The notes under the pieces: generated by a model
Told to the model about the DNA's origin: nothing
What the model saw: the letters and a program-made list of their open reading frames with translations, nothing else
Database searches by the model: none
Shown here: positions 7,863 through 15,888 of the stretch, piece by piece
Layout of the letters: each line of letters begins with the position of its first letter
How positions within the stretch are numbered: the first letter of the stretch is position 1
Made by a program: the position numbers and the translations under genes
Source: an uncultured Mailhella sp.
Lineage (GTDB): Bacteria > Desulfobacterota > Desulfovibrionia > Desulfovibrionales > Desulfovibrionaceae
Direction of reading: 5' to 3'
NCBI RefSeq assembly: GCF_905187505.1
Contig: NZ_CAJJIC010000028.1
Coordinates: forward strand, 1 to 24,535
Length of the DNA: 24,535 nt

Positions 7863-9749
7863 CTACTTGTTGCGAATGACCTTGACGGTATCGCCCACCT
7901 TGACGCGGGTGGACTGATCCATGCCGTTGAGAGCCAGGAGCTCCATGGGCTTCATGTTGAACTTGCGGGAAATGCTCCACAGGGTTTCACCGTTCTGCAC
8001 GCTGTATTCAGCCACGCGGCTTGCGGCCGCGCGAGAGGGAGCGGGCTGCGACTTGCGGGCCGGAGCGGCGTTCTGCGCCACGGCCGTGCCCTTTCCGGCG
8101 GGGATGTTCAGCACCTGACCGGGCGAAAGGCTGGCGAGCTTGTCGGCTCCGCCGTTGACGGCGCAAAGCTCGGCAAAGCTGATGCCGTACTTGCGGGAAA
8201 TGGCATAGGCGGTTTCGCCGGATTCAACCTTGTGCGAGGCCATGCGGGCCGAGGCGCCCCTGGAGGTCGATGCTCCGGCCACGGCCGTGGTGCGGGCAGG
8301 AGCGGAAAGCCTGAGCACCTGCCCCACGTGCAGGGTGGAGAGCCGGTCGGCTCCGCCGTTGGCGGCATACAGATCGTCGAGATCCATGTCGTACCTGCGG
8401 GCAATGGAGGTCAGCGTGTCGCCGCTCTTGACCGTATAGGTCGCGGGAACGGCCCGGGACGAGGAACGGGCGCCTTTCAGCTCCGCCAGAGCGTTCGAGG
8501 CATGATCGCTTCTGACGGACGACTTTCTGGACGAAGCGGACGCCACGACCGTGCTGCGGGCAGGGGCGGAAGGAACGACGGCGGGAAGATTCTTCCCGGT
8601 CGCAGGCAGGCGAAGGCGCTGACCTCTCTTAAGCGTGCCGGGATTGAGCTGCCTGATGACGGAGGCGGGCACGCCGGTACGGGAACTCACCTTGGCGTAG
8701 GTGTCGCCTCTGGCCACGGTGTAGTAGCGCCAGCCCGCGCCGGACACCGAGCCCTTGAGCACCTGCCGTGCAAGCGCCTCCTTGTTTTTGGGAACGTACG
8801 CAGTGGCCGTTCGTCCGGCCGGAGAAATGGAACGCAGAAAATGCGGATTGTAGGCCTGAAATTCCTTCCAGTTGAGACCGATGCGGCGGCTCAGCTCCAC
8901 AAGATCGGTGGCGGGCCTTACCGTGACCTGCGAAACGGGAATGAGCACGGGATGATCCGCGTCGGGAGCCGAAGGCTGGATGCCCAGGATTTCGGCATTG
9001 CGCATGACCTTGGCGATGGCAAGGAAACGGGGAACGTAGAGGGCGGTTTCCTCACGAAGCTGCAGCTTGTAGTCGAGTGTGTCATTTCTCTGGATGATTT
9101 CATGCAGCTTGTTTGCGCCCGTGGCTTCCTTGGCGCGGCCTATCTTGCCCTCGCCTCCGTTGTAGGAAGCGACGGCCAGATGCCAGTCGTGGAAAATGTC
9201 GTAGAGACGGGCAAGATAGCTTGCCGCAGCTTCGGTGGAACGGTACGGATCGCGACGTTCATCCATCCACCAGTCCTGCTGCAGGCCGTAGGCCTTGCCC
9301 GTGGAGGAGATGAACTGCCACATGCCCACGGCGTTGGAGCGGGACACGGCAAAGGGATTGTAGCCGCTTTCGAGATAGGCGAGATAGGCCAGATCCTCGG
9401 GCAGCCCGCGGGAACGGAACACGCTCTTGGTATAGTTCAGATAGGGAATGCTGTTGCGCAGGAAGTTTTCCATGGTTCCCCGCCGTTCGCGCGAGTACTT
9501 CATGAAGTGGTAGCGCACCTGCCTTTCCATGCCGGGACTCAGATTTCTGTCCAGACTCGAGGTGGTGGAATAGGCTTTTTTTTCAGCCGAGGTCAGGGAG
9601 GAAAGGGAACCCAGATCCACGGCCTCCTGCCGCGCACCGGCAGCCAGAAGTTCGGGGGATTCCACCGACTGCTGCCTGCCGCAGCCGGAAAGCATCATCA
9701 GCACTGCCATTCCCGCAAGGGGAAGGCAGCACAGTTTGCCAATTTTCAT
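7863..9749 (-). CDS. mltD: Membrane-bound lytic murein transglycosylase with four LysM domains
   Basis: A 628-residue lipoprotein that cleaves the MurNAc-GlcNAc bond of peptidoglycan to leave an anhydro end. The signal peptide carries a lipobox LSGC with Cys 23. The SLT domain (about 105-260) has the catalytic Glu 127 in YLESGYNP, followed by AVGMWQFISSTGKAYG and the AVASYNGGEGKIGRA motif. Four LysM peptidoglycan-binding repeats follow at about 342-382, 438-481, 506-549 and 581-625, joined by Ala/Ser/Pro/Arg-rich linkers. E. coli MltD has only two LysM copies (452 residues), so this is an expanded version. ATG 9749 has GGAG 7 bases upstream. It is the first gene of an operon with ftsY. DUF-like filler is absent and all parts are accounted for. 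Confidence 0.95.
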   Translation of the reverse strand: MKIGKLCCLPLAGMAVLMMLSGCGRQQSVESPELLAAGARQEAVDLGSLSSLTSAEKKAYSTTSSLDRNLSPGMERQVRYHFMKYSRERRGTMENFLRNSIPYLNYTKSVFRSRGLPEDLAYLAYLESGYNPFAVSRSNAVGMWQFISSTGKAYGLQQDWWMDERRDPYRSTEAAASYLARLYDIFHDWHLAVASYNGGEGKIGRAKEATGANKLHEIIQRNDTLDYKLQLREETALYVPRFLAIAKVMRNAEILGIQPSAPDADHPVLIPVSQVTVRPATDLVELSRRIGLNWKEFQAYNPHFLRSISPAGRTATAYVPKNKEALARQVLKGSVSGAGWRYYTVARGDTYAKVSSRTGVPASVIRQLNPGTLKRGQRLRLPATGKNLPAVVPSAPARSTVVASASSRKSSVRSDHASNALAELKGARSSSRAVPATYTVKSGDTLTSIARRYDMDLDDLYAANGGADRLSTLHVGQVLRLSAPARTTAVAGASTSRGASARMASHKVESGETAYAISRKYGISFAELCAVNGGADKLASLSPGQVLNIPAGKGTAVAQNAAPARKSQPAPSRAAASRVAEYSVQNGETLWSISRKFNMKPMELLALNGMDQSTRVKVGDTVKVIRNK

Positions 9750-9790
9750 GTCAGCGCTCCATCATGTGGACTTGCATCTCGAACAAAAGC

Positions 9791-9799
9791 AGTATACCA
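9791..9799 (-). promoter_or_regulatory. Extended -10 element upstream of the mltD-like gene
   Basis: On the minus strand this reads TGG-TATACT, an extended -10 box about 40 bases before the start codon. No good -35 box is seen at the expected distance, so recognition would depend on the extended TG. The remainder of the divergent region 9800-10031 shows no confident signal. Confidence 0.45.
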
Positions 9800-10031
9800 G
9801 CCAAGGAGCAGCCCGCGCGGAGGAACGCTCAACGGCCGCAAAAGGCGGCGGCATTGCGCCGGAAAACGCCAGTTTTCCGCATCATGCGGTCCGGCACGAA
9901 AAAATGCGCGATCCGATCCGCAGACTGCATCCAAAGAAAGGGCAAGGATACCTTGAAAAGGGCGGAGATTCAATTGTCGACGAGCGCCCTGCGTCCGATT
10001 TTTTAACCTCATCCCATGGAAATCATTTGTC

Positions 10032-10790
10032 ATGACGAGCACTGAGAAAGACAGGGAAAATTTTTTGCCGGGCATGAAGCCCGTGCTGGAACTTCTGGAG
10101 CGGGAACCTGAACGTGTGGACATGGTCTACGTGCGCAGGGGACGCGCCGGAGCCGAAAGCTCCCGGCTGCTCGATCTGTGCCGGGAGCGCGGCGTAAGGT
10201 TTTCCCTGGTGGGAGACGACGCACTCTCCCGCATGGCCGCGCACGCCGGACATCAGGGCGTCATCGCCAGACTGCGCGAGGCCTCGTTCATGCCGTGGGA
10301 GGACTTTCTCGCACAGGCGGCGAATGCTCCGCTTCCGCTCATGGTGGCGCTCGATCAGGTGCAGGATCCCGGCAACGTGGGCACGCTTGCCCGCACGCTT
10401 TTTGCCATGGGCGGTGCAGGCCTCATTCTGCCGAGGCACAACAGTGCCTTTCTCGGCCCCGGTGCGCGGCGTTCGGCCGCAGGCGCGCTGGAACGACTGC
10501 CCATCACCCAGGTGGTCAATCTCTCCCGCGCGGTCAAGGAAGCCCGGGACGCAGGCTTCGTCACCTGCGCGGCGCAGAAGGTGGACGACAGCATGAATCC
10601 GCTCACGGAAAAGCTGCCCCTGCCCGCGCTTCTGGTGCTCGGCAACGAAGACAAGGGCGTGCGTCCCGGCGTGCTCAAGCACTGCGAGTGCAGTCTGTGC
10701 ATTCCCTTCCGACGCGACTTCGACTCCCTCAACGTGGCGCAGGCCGGAGCCATTCTCATTTCCTGCTTCGCCCGCTCTCTGGAAATATAG
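10032..10790 (+). CDS. rlmB: SpoU/TrmH-family 23S rRNA 2'-O-ribose methyltransferase (RlmB-like)
   Basis: A 252-residue SAM-dependent methyltransferase with the trefoil-knot SPOUT fold. An N-terminal substrate-binding domain (about 10-85, with AHAGHQGVIARL at 70-81) precedes the catalytic domain. Motif 1 is LDQVQDPGNVGTLARTL (107-123), motif 2 LVLGNEDKGVRPGVL (201-215) and motif 3 IPFRRDFDSLNVAQAGAIL (224-242), which holds the SAM-binding knot. The layout matches RlmB, which methylates G2251 in the 23S rRNA P-loop, but tRNA- or other rRNA-targeting relatives look alike, so the target is not certain. The start ATG 10032 lacks a good ribosome-binding site; only GGA 11 bases upstream is visible. 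It stands alone between oppositely oriented operons. Confidence 0.88.
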   Translation: MTSTEKDRENFLPGMKPVLELLEREPERVDMVYVRRGRAGAESSRLLDLCRERGVRFSLVGDDALSRMAAHAGHQGVIARLREASFMPWEDFLAQAANAPLPLMVALDQVQDPGNVGTLARTLFAMGGAGLILPRHNSAFLGPGARRSAAGALERLPITQVVNLSRAVKEARDAGFVTCAAQKVDDSMNPLTEKLPLPALLVLGNEDKGVRPGVLKHCECSLCIPFRRDFDSLNVAQAGAILISCFARSLEI

Positions 10791-10794
10791 CTGC

Positions 10795-10863
10795 GGAGCC
10801 GCGCTCTCCCCGCCTCCGCCGAACGCCGCGTCCGGCCCTGCATGAGACGAAAAACGCGGCTCC
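10795..10863 (+). repeat. 9-bp inverted repeat downstream of rlmB-like gene
   Basis: GGAGCCGCG (10795-10803) is repeated inverted as CGCGGCTCC (10855-10863), a 51-base loop apart. No T-run follows. It may fold at the 3' end of the mRNA ahead of the terminator at 10946-10980. Confidence 0.35.
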
Positions 10864-10945
10864 GTCCAGATTCTTCGGTCCTGCGGAGGCTTCCGCCGCG
10901 CCCGCCTCAGCCGGACACTCCCTCATGGCCTGCGCCGCAGGAAAA

Positions 10946-10980
10946 AAAAGCCCGGAAGCGTTCCGCACTTCCGGGCTTTT
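10946..10980. terminator. Bidirectional terminator between rlmB-like gene and yggS
   Basis: A 13-bp perfect stem (10946-10958 with 10968-10980) carries a 9-base loop and is flanked by eight A on the left and four T on the right. It serves the convergent genes on both sides. Confidence 0.9.
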
Positions 10981-11018
10981 CTGCATGAAACAAGGCCTGC
11001 GCGCCTTCCGGTGCGCCT

Positions 11019-11747
11019 CTACAGCGTCTGCCCCTTCACCGGTCTCGGCCCGAAGATGTCCGTGCCGACGCGGATGAGGGTAGCGCCTTCCGCCACGGCT
11101 TCGCGGTAGTCGCCCGACATGCCCATGGAAAGCTCGGGCAAAGACAGACCGAAGCGCTTTTCCATGTCGTCGCGAAGACGGCGCAGCATGACGAAGTAGG
11201 GCCTCGCCTCCTCGCCCTCGCCGCAGCGCGGCGGCAGGCACATGAGACCGCGCACGCGAATCCCCGGACCTTCGGTGCTGATGAGTCCGCCCGAAAGAAG
11301 CGCATCGAAAAGAGGGGGAAGCGCGGCCGGCAGGACGCCGGACTTCTGCGGTTCCTCTCCCACGTTCACCTGAATGAGCACGTCCTGCGAGGCTCCTTCG
11401 GGCAGACGGCGCACAAGGGCGCGGGCCAGATCCACGCGGTCCAGCGTGTGCAGAAGCGAAAAATGCCCGGCCACATCCCTGGCCTTGTTGGTCTGAACCG
11501 GTCCTATGGCATGCCAGCGGATGTCGAGCCCCGCAAGTTCTTCCTGCTTGGCCCGGGCTTCCTGAATGTAGTTTTCACCGAAATCCTTCTGTCCGAGGCG
11601 GCACAGTTCGGCAATGTCCGACGCGGGATGAAACTTCGACACCGCCACGAGGCGCACGCTGCCCTCCCTGCGTCCGGCTCTCTTCACGGCCTCGGCCATG
11701 TTGTCCAGCACTCCTCTCCAGCGTTCTTCCAGCAACGTCATGTTCAT
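11019..11747 (-). CDS. yggS: PLP homeostasis protein (YggS/PLPBP family)
   Basis: A 242-residue cytoplasmic protein of alanine-racemase-like barrel fold that binds pyridoxal 5'-phosphate without known catalysis and keeps PLP and amino-acid pools balanced. The PLP lysine is Lys 38 in AVSKFHP. Other family motifs are FGENYIQEA (56-64), HAIGPVQTNK (79-88), QVNVGEEPQKSG, LMCLPP, and the phosphate-binding end LSMGMSGDYREAV with IRVGTDIFG. The second motif is usually HFIGxLQxNK, so Pro at 83 is a small deviation. ATG 11747 gives MNMTLLEERW; an alternative ATG at 11741 is two codons inside. It follows era with a terminator between them, so it may have its own transcript or depend on read-through. 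Confidence 0.93.
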   Translation of the reverse strand: MNMTLLEERWRGVLDNMAEAVKRAGRREGSVRLVAVSKFHPASDIAELCRLGQKDFGENYIQEARAKQEELAGLDIRWHAIGPVQTNKARDVAGHFSLLHTLDRVDLARALVRRLPEGASQDVLIQVNVGEEPQKSGVLPAALPPLFDALLSGGLISTEGPGIRVRGLMCLPPRCGEGEEARPYFVMLRRLRDDMEKRFGLSLPELSMGMSGDYREAVAEGATLIRVGTDIFGPRPVKGQTL

Positions 11748-11787
11748 CCAGCCTTTCGCCCCTTCGGGCGTTCAATGTGTCTGCGCG

Positions 11788-11811
11788 AAAAGGGCCGCCC
11801 GAAGGCGACCC
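11788..11811 (-). terminator. Terminator between era and yggS
   Basis: On the minus strand an 8-bp GC-rich stem with a stable TTCG tetraloop is followed by TTTT. It lies 8 bases after the era stop. A separate 10-bp inverted repeat (CCTTCGGGCG 11761-11770 with 11796-11805) overlaps it and could form a competing fold. Confidence 0.7.
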
Positions 11812-11819
11812 CCAACATG

Positions 11820-12761
11820 CTAATCTTCTTCCAGACCAAGGTCGTGGAGCAGCTCGGTGTCCTCCGCCCAGTTGTCCTTCACCTTGACCCAGAGCTGGAG
11901 ATGCACCTTGCCGCCGATGAGCTTCTGAATGTCCCGGCGGGCCTCCGTGCCGATTTCCTTGATGGTCGCGCCGGCCCGGCCTATGACCATGGCCTTGTGC
12001 GAGGGACGCTGCACGAAGATGACCGCGTGAATGATGGTAAGGTCGCGCTCCGGATCCTCCTCCCAGGCCTCGATGTCCACGGCCGTGGTGTAGGGCACCT
12101 CCTGACGCAGACGCTCGAACACCTTTTCGCGCACGATTTCCGCGGCAAGAAAGCGCGTGGGCGCGGTGGAAAGCTGATCTTCGGGGAACTGCGACTCGCC
12201 TTCGGGCATCATGCCCGTGATGATCTTCTTGAGCTCGTCGAGGCCGTCCTTGGTCAGCGCGGACATGGGGAAGACTTCCGCCCGGGGGAAATATTCCTGC
12301 AGCTTCACCAGAAGCGGCAGCATGCGGGACTTGTCGTGGAACAGATCGACCTTGTTCACCACCACGAGCAGGGGACGATCGTCATCGACAAGAGCGTCGC
12401 GCAGGGACTGTATGTCGCGGTCGAGAAATTCCGGTCTGCGGATGTAGAGTTCCGAATCGAGCACCAGCATGACGGCATGGGCGGCGGCCATGCTCTGCCA
12501 GGCGGCCTGACTCATCATCTTGCTGAGGTGGCCGCGCTGCTGCTGGCGCGAATGGTTCACGCCGGGAGTGTCCATGAAGATGACCTGCGCCCCCGGCTCC
12601 GACATGATGCCCACCACGCGGCTGCGCGTGGTCTGCGGCTTGGAGGTCACGATGCTGATCTTCTGCCCGAGCAGGGCGTTGAGCAGCGTGGACTTGCCTG
12701 CGTTGGGCGGCCCCATGAGCGCGACCCAGCCGCAACGGTGTTCATTCTGTATTCTGGCCAT
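11820..12761 (-). CDS. era: GTPase Era, 16S rRNA and 30S subunit maturation factor
   Basis: A 313-residue essential-type GTPase that binds the 3' end of 16S rRNA during 30S assembly. The G domain has G1 GPPNAGKS (17-24), the conserved effector stretch SKPQTTRSR (40-48), G3 DTPG (64-67), G4 NKVD (136-139) and G5 SAL. The C-terminal KH RNA-binding domain carries VIGRAGATIKEIGTEARRDI (from about 253). Start ATG 12761 is preceded by GGAG with 5-base spacing. It follows ybeY after a 104-base gap. In Firmicutes dgkA and cdd often occupy this gap; here neither is present. Confidence 0.97.
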   Translation of the reverse strand: MARIQNEHRCGWVALMGPPNAGKSTLLNALLGQKISIVTSKPQTTRSRVVGIMSEPGAQVIFMDTPGVNHSRQQQRGHLSKMMSQAAWQSMAAAHAVMLVLDSELYIRRPEFLDRDIQSLRDALVDDDRPLLVVVNKVDLFHDKSRMLPLLVKLQEYFPRAEVFPMSALTKDGLDELKKIITGMMPEGESQFPEDQLSTAPTRFLAAEIVREKVFERLRQEVPYTTAVDIEAWEEDPERDLTIIHAVIFVQRPSHKAMVIGRAGATIKEIGTEARRDIQKLIGGKVHLQLWVKVKDNWAEDTELLHDLGLEED

Positions 12762-12784
12762 GTTGTCTCCGATATATGAGATGT

Positions 12785-12810
12785 GCGGGCCGCTCGCTCG
12801 GAAGGCCCGC
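12785..12810 (-). promoter_or_regulatory. Stem-loop in the era leader
   Basis: GCGGGCC (12785-12791) and GGCCCGC (12804-12810) form a 7-bp GC stem with a 12-base loop, 24 bases before the era start. No T-run follows on the minus strand, so it is more likely a leader structure than a terminator. Confidence 0.4.
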
Positions 12811-12834
12811 CTGATGACGAAAAGGATTTTTCAG

Positions 12835-12861
12835 CTTGTACTACGCAGGGCGGAACGTCAA
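12835..12861 (-). promoter_or_regulatory. Weak candidate promoter for era
   Basis: On the minus strand TTGACG (12861-12856) and TACAAG (12840-12835) are separated by 15 bases, shorter than the ideal 17. It lies just before the 3' end of ybeY is left behind and would allow era to be transcribed separately. Confidence 0.3.
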
Positions 12862-12865
12862 GAGC

Positions 12866-13354
12866 CTATTCCTGCGTCCTGCCCGGCAGCGGACAGGATT
12901 CTTCCAGATACGCGCAGAACGCGTCCATGTCCGGCCCGTGGTCGAAGCCCAGGATGTGTCCCATGCCGTGGGCGAGCAGCCGTCTTGCGTGCACGGCCGC
13001 ATCCTGCCCGTAGAGCACGCTTTCGCGCTCCAGCGTGTCGGCGCTGAGAAAAAGCGTGCCCAGTTCCCCTTCCCAGCCGGGAAAGCTCAGGATGTTGGTG
13101 GGGCCGGAGCAGCCGAGATTGCGAAGATTCACGTCGGCGATGTCTCCGTCGCCCGCCACGATGAGCATCACGACCATCGTCACGGGCTCACGCCCGTTTG
13201 CGCTCTCCAGGGCGCGGGGGCCGTTCGGTTCCGACGGCAGCATTCCCGCCTCGTCCGCCGCCTCGCGCATGATGCGGAGAAGTTCCAGCCATTCCCGTCG
13301 GCAGAAGCGGCAGGGACGGCGCATTTCCACGACGATTCCGGTCATCCCGCTCAT
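12866..13354 (-). CDS. ybeY: Endoribonuclease YbeY (16S rRNA maturation and ribosome quality control)
   Basis: A 162-residue metal-dependent single-strand endoribonuclease involved in 16S rRNA 3' processing and removal of defective ribosomes. The metal-binding motif HGMGHILGFDH gives the required H-x3-H-x5-H spacing. The upstream family signature appears as DIADVNLRNLGCSGPTNILS with FPG after it, matching the usual NxxYR...TDVLSFP region in altered form. I start at ATG 13354, which overlaps the pgpH stop by four bases (ATGA). The open frame extends 24 codons further but that part is Arg-rich and lies inside the pgpH tail. YbeY, Era and PhoH are functionally linked, which fits the neighbourhood. 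Confidence 0.93.
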   Translation of the reverse strand: MSGMTGIVVEMRRPCRFCRREWLELLRIMREAADEAGMLPSEPNGPRALESANGREPVTMVVMLIVAGDGDIADVNLRNLGCSGPTNILSFPGWEGELGTLFLSADTLERESVLYGQDAAVHARRLLAHGMGHILGFDHGPDMDAFCAYLEESCPLPGRTQE

Positions 13355-15888
13355 GCGTCCTTCTCCCCGTTTCCGGCGTCTTCGGTCGGCGCCTTTTCTG
13401 CGCTCTCCTGCCTTTCTTCGCTCCATGCGTCGCAGGATGATCCCTCCGTACCGCCGGATTCTTCCTTCCCGGACGATCCGACGTGCGCTTCCGCCCCCGC
13501 CTCAGACGCGCCCCGCGCCTTTGCCTCCGCACAAAACGACGATGCGGACTCCTCCGCTCCGGATGCCGTGCGGGACGACTTCGCCTGCTTCTGCGGGGAG
13601 GATATCACCCATTCGGGCCTCAGTTCCTCGGCCTCCTCACGGCGGCCCTCCTCGCTCCTTCTGCCGTTTCTGTGCGGGTCGGGCTTTTCCTCGGGGTAGG
13701 CTATGCGCTGATGGAAAAGACCGATGATGATGCGCACGAAGCTGTCGATGAGCTTGTTGAGATCGCGGAAGGTGAGGTCGGACTCGTCAAGCTGCCCTTC
13801 CGCGTACACGCCCTTCACTATCTTCGTGACGTGGGCGCGGATGCGCGCGGGCGTGGGATCCACCAGCGTGCGGCTCGAAGCTTCCACGGAGTCGGCCAGC
13901 ATGACGATGGCGGCCTCCTTGGTCTGCGGCCTCGGACCGGGGTAGGAATAATCCTGGAGGCGCGGATTCTCGCCCATCTGCAGGGCCTTGTTGTAGAAAT
14001 ACATGGCCCCGCGCGTGCCGTGATGCTGCACGATGATGTCGGTGATCTCGCGGCCGAGGTGGTATTCCTCCGCAAGTTCCGCACCCTGCTTCACATGGGA
14101 GAAAAGGATGAGCGCGCTCATGGCCGGAGAAAGCTTGTCGTGCGGATTGGGACCGCCGAACTGGTTTTCCACGAAATATTCGGGCCGGGAGATCTTGCCG
14201 ATGTCGTGATAGAGCGCTCCCACCTTGCACAAAAGACTGTTGGCGCCTATGGCCGCGGCTCCGGCTTCCACGAGGTTTGAAACCACGAGGGAGTGATGAT
14301 AGGTGCCCGGCACGGTCATCATGAGTTCCTGAAGCAGCGGATGCTCAAGATTCATGAGCTCCATCATGCGGAAGCGCGTGGTGTAGCCCATGAGCATTTC
14401 AAGCACGGGGCTGAGGGCGAAGAGCAGAAACAGCGAGCCCACGGCGTTGCACACGAGCGAAAGCAGAAGAAGCGGCAGCTGCGCCCATTCAAAATGGATG
14501 AAAAGCGCCGCTCCGAAGCCTGTCAGAAGCATCCAGAGAAGCAGGGGAACGCTGCCCCATATGACATCCTGCCGGTTCTGCGAGCGCAGCACGAGCCAGG
14601 TATTGGTCATGGACGACATGAAATAGAAGAAGAACAGCGCAATGTCGCCGCGGAATATGACCGTGGCGAAAAAGGAGAGCATGAGGCCCACGGTGCAGTA
14701 GCGGCGCGCGGCAAAGATGAGCGCGGCCACGCCGGTACCGCCCGCCACGGGGAAGGCGAAGGCGAGAATGTGCGCCGTGGAGGCCGAAGCTGCGGCCACA
14801 AGCACGTACATGGTGCACCAGGCCGCCACGCCGAACACCACGAGAAGCAGCGCTATGAGATTCTGGTCCTTGGTGCGCAGCACCGTGCCCTTGTTGCCGC
14901 TCGGCGTGATGAAAAGACCGAGCAGCAGAAAGACGCCCAGCACCACGCAGCCGCCGAACACGTGCCAGTCCACCACGCCGGGCGTGGCACGGAACAGTGC
15001 CTGAAGCTTGATCTGCTGTTCGTGGGTGACCATGTCGCCCGCGCGCACAAGCACTTCGCCGGGCTGGACCTTGTAGAACACGGGCTCCACGGCGGCAAGC
15101 ATTTCCTCGTTGCGCTGATTCGTCACTTCCTGATTCACGGCAAGCGAGGGCACCACCATGAGCGGCATGATTTCCTGAAGCGCTATCTTGACGCGGGAAT
15201 TGAGCTTTCCCTCGGCGCGCAGCTTGCGGCCGAGCGCCACCTGAAACGATCGCAGATCCTTGAGTCCCCCGGCCTGCGTGCGCAGAATCTCCGTGCCGCT
15301 GTCGAGGTCGCGCACGATGACGGCGTTGTCGGTGTTGGCTATCTGCCTCATGTCGGCGATGACGCCGTTTGCGAGCGTGGACTCCATCCACGGGATGAGC
15401 GTGCCGAGCAGGTATTCCTGCACGTAGGACGCGGTGAGAAGACGGAAGGAAGAGGAAGAAACGTCGGAAAGATGCCGTTCGTTGAAGGCTCGGCGCACGT
15501 TCTCGAGGCCAGCGCTGTCCAGCCCGCGCTTGTTGATCTCGTCCAGAAGCCCGAGACTCTCTTCCCGGAAGCTCTCCATGGCCTTCTTGTCGATGTCGAA
15601 GACCATGGGCTGGAGCGCAAGCGCCCTGTCGCGGCGCAGCTGCGTGGCCTGCGGGTCCTCCACGAGCAGATCCCTGTCGGAAACCACGTCGTGCGCGGCG
15701 ATTTCGCCTGCGGGATACACCACGCGGGACGTGCGGCCGGGCTGAACCGCGCACAGAAGCGACATGAACACCAGCGCCGCGGCCAGGGACAGAAGCCCCC
15801 AGTCGTGATGATGATGCAGGAACATGGAACGGGAGTGTCCCAGAAGCTGGGAAACGCTGACCGGCGATTTCTTCCTAGTTTTTTTCAT
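13351..15888 (-). CDS. pgpH: Seven-TM HD-domain cyclic dinucleotide phosphodiesterase (PgpH-like) with acidic tail
   Basis: An 845-residue inner-membrane protein. An N-terminal helix (about 30-48) is followed by a large extracytoplasmic 7TMR-HDED region, a run of about seven transmembrane helices in the middle, and a cytoplasmic HD phosphohydrolase domain with GTYHHSLVVSNL and GALYHDIGK metal motifs. PgpH proteins hydrolyse c-di-AMP to pApA in Firmicutes; activity here is inferred from family. The last roughly 105 residues after the HD domain are acidic, Ser/Ala/Glu-rich and probably disordered, which is unusual. Start is ATG 15888 (MKKTRKKSPVS), overlapping phoH by 14 bases; the open frame runs back to 15972 only as phoH shadow. 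Its ribosome-binding site is weak, suggesting translational coupling to phoH. The stop overlaps the ybeY start. Confidence 0.92.
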   Translation of the reverse strand: MKKTRKKSPVSVSQLLGHSRSMFLHHHHDWGLLSLAAALVFMSLLCAVQPGRTSRVVYPAGEIAAHDVVSDRDLLVEDPQATQLRRDRALALQPMVFDIDKKAMESFREESLGLLDEINKRGLDSAGLENVRRAFNERHLSDVSSSSFRLLTASYVQEYLLGTLIPWMESTLANGVIADMRQIANTDNAVIVRDLDSGTEILRTQAGGLKDLRSFQVALGRKLRAEGKLNSRVKIALQEIMPLMVVPSLAVNQEVTNQRNEEMLAAVEPVFYKVQPGEVLVRAGDMVTHEQQIKLQALFRATPGVVDWHVFGGCVVLGVFLLLGLFITPSGNKGTVLRTKDQNLIALLLVVFGVAAWCTMYVLVAAASASTAHILAFAFPVAGGTGVAALIFAARRYCTVGLMLSFFATVIFRGDIALFFFYFMSSMTNTWLVLRSQNRQDVIWGSVPLLLWMLLTGFGAALFIHFEWAQLPLLLLSLVCNAVGSLFLLFALSPVLEMLMGYTTRFRMMELMNLEHPLLQELMMTVPGTYHHSLVVSNLVEAGAAAIGANSLLCKVGALYHDIGKISRPEYFVENQFGGPNPHDKLSPAMSALILFSHVKQGAELAEEYHLGREITDIIVQHHGTRGAMYFYNKALQMGENPRLQDYSYPGPRPQTKEAAIVMLADSVEASSRTLVDPTPARIRAHVTKIVKGVYAEGQLDESDLTFRDLNKLIDSFVRIIIGLFHQRIAYPEEKPDPHRNGRRSEEGRREEAEELRPEWVISSPQKQAKSSRTASGAEESASSFCAEAKARGASEAGAEAHVGSSGKEESGGTEGSSCDAWSEERQESAEKAPTEDAGNGEKDA

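Noticed and set aside
8232..9956. Long plus-strand frame opposite the mltD-like gene
   Set aside because: Shadow of a gene with full SLT and LysM motifs; no ribosome-binding site or domain of its own.
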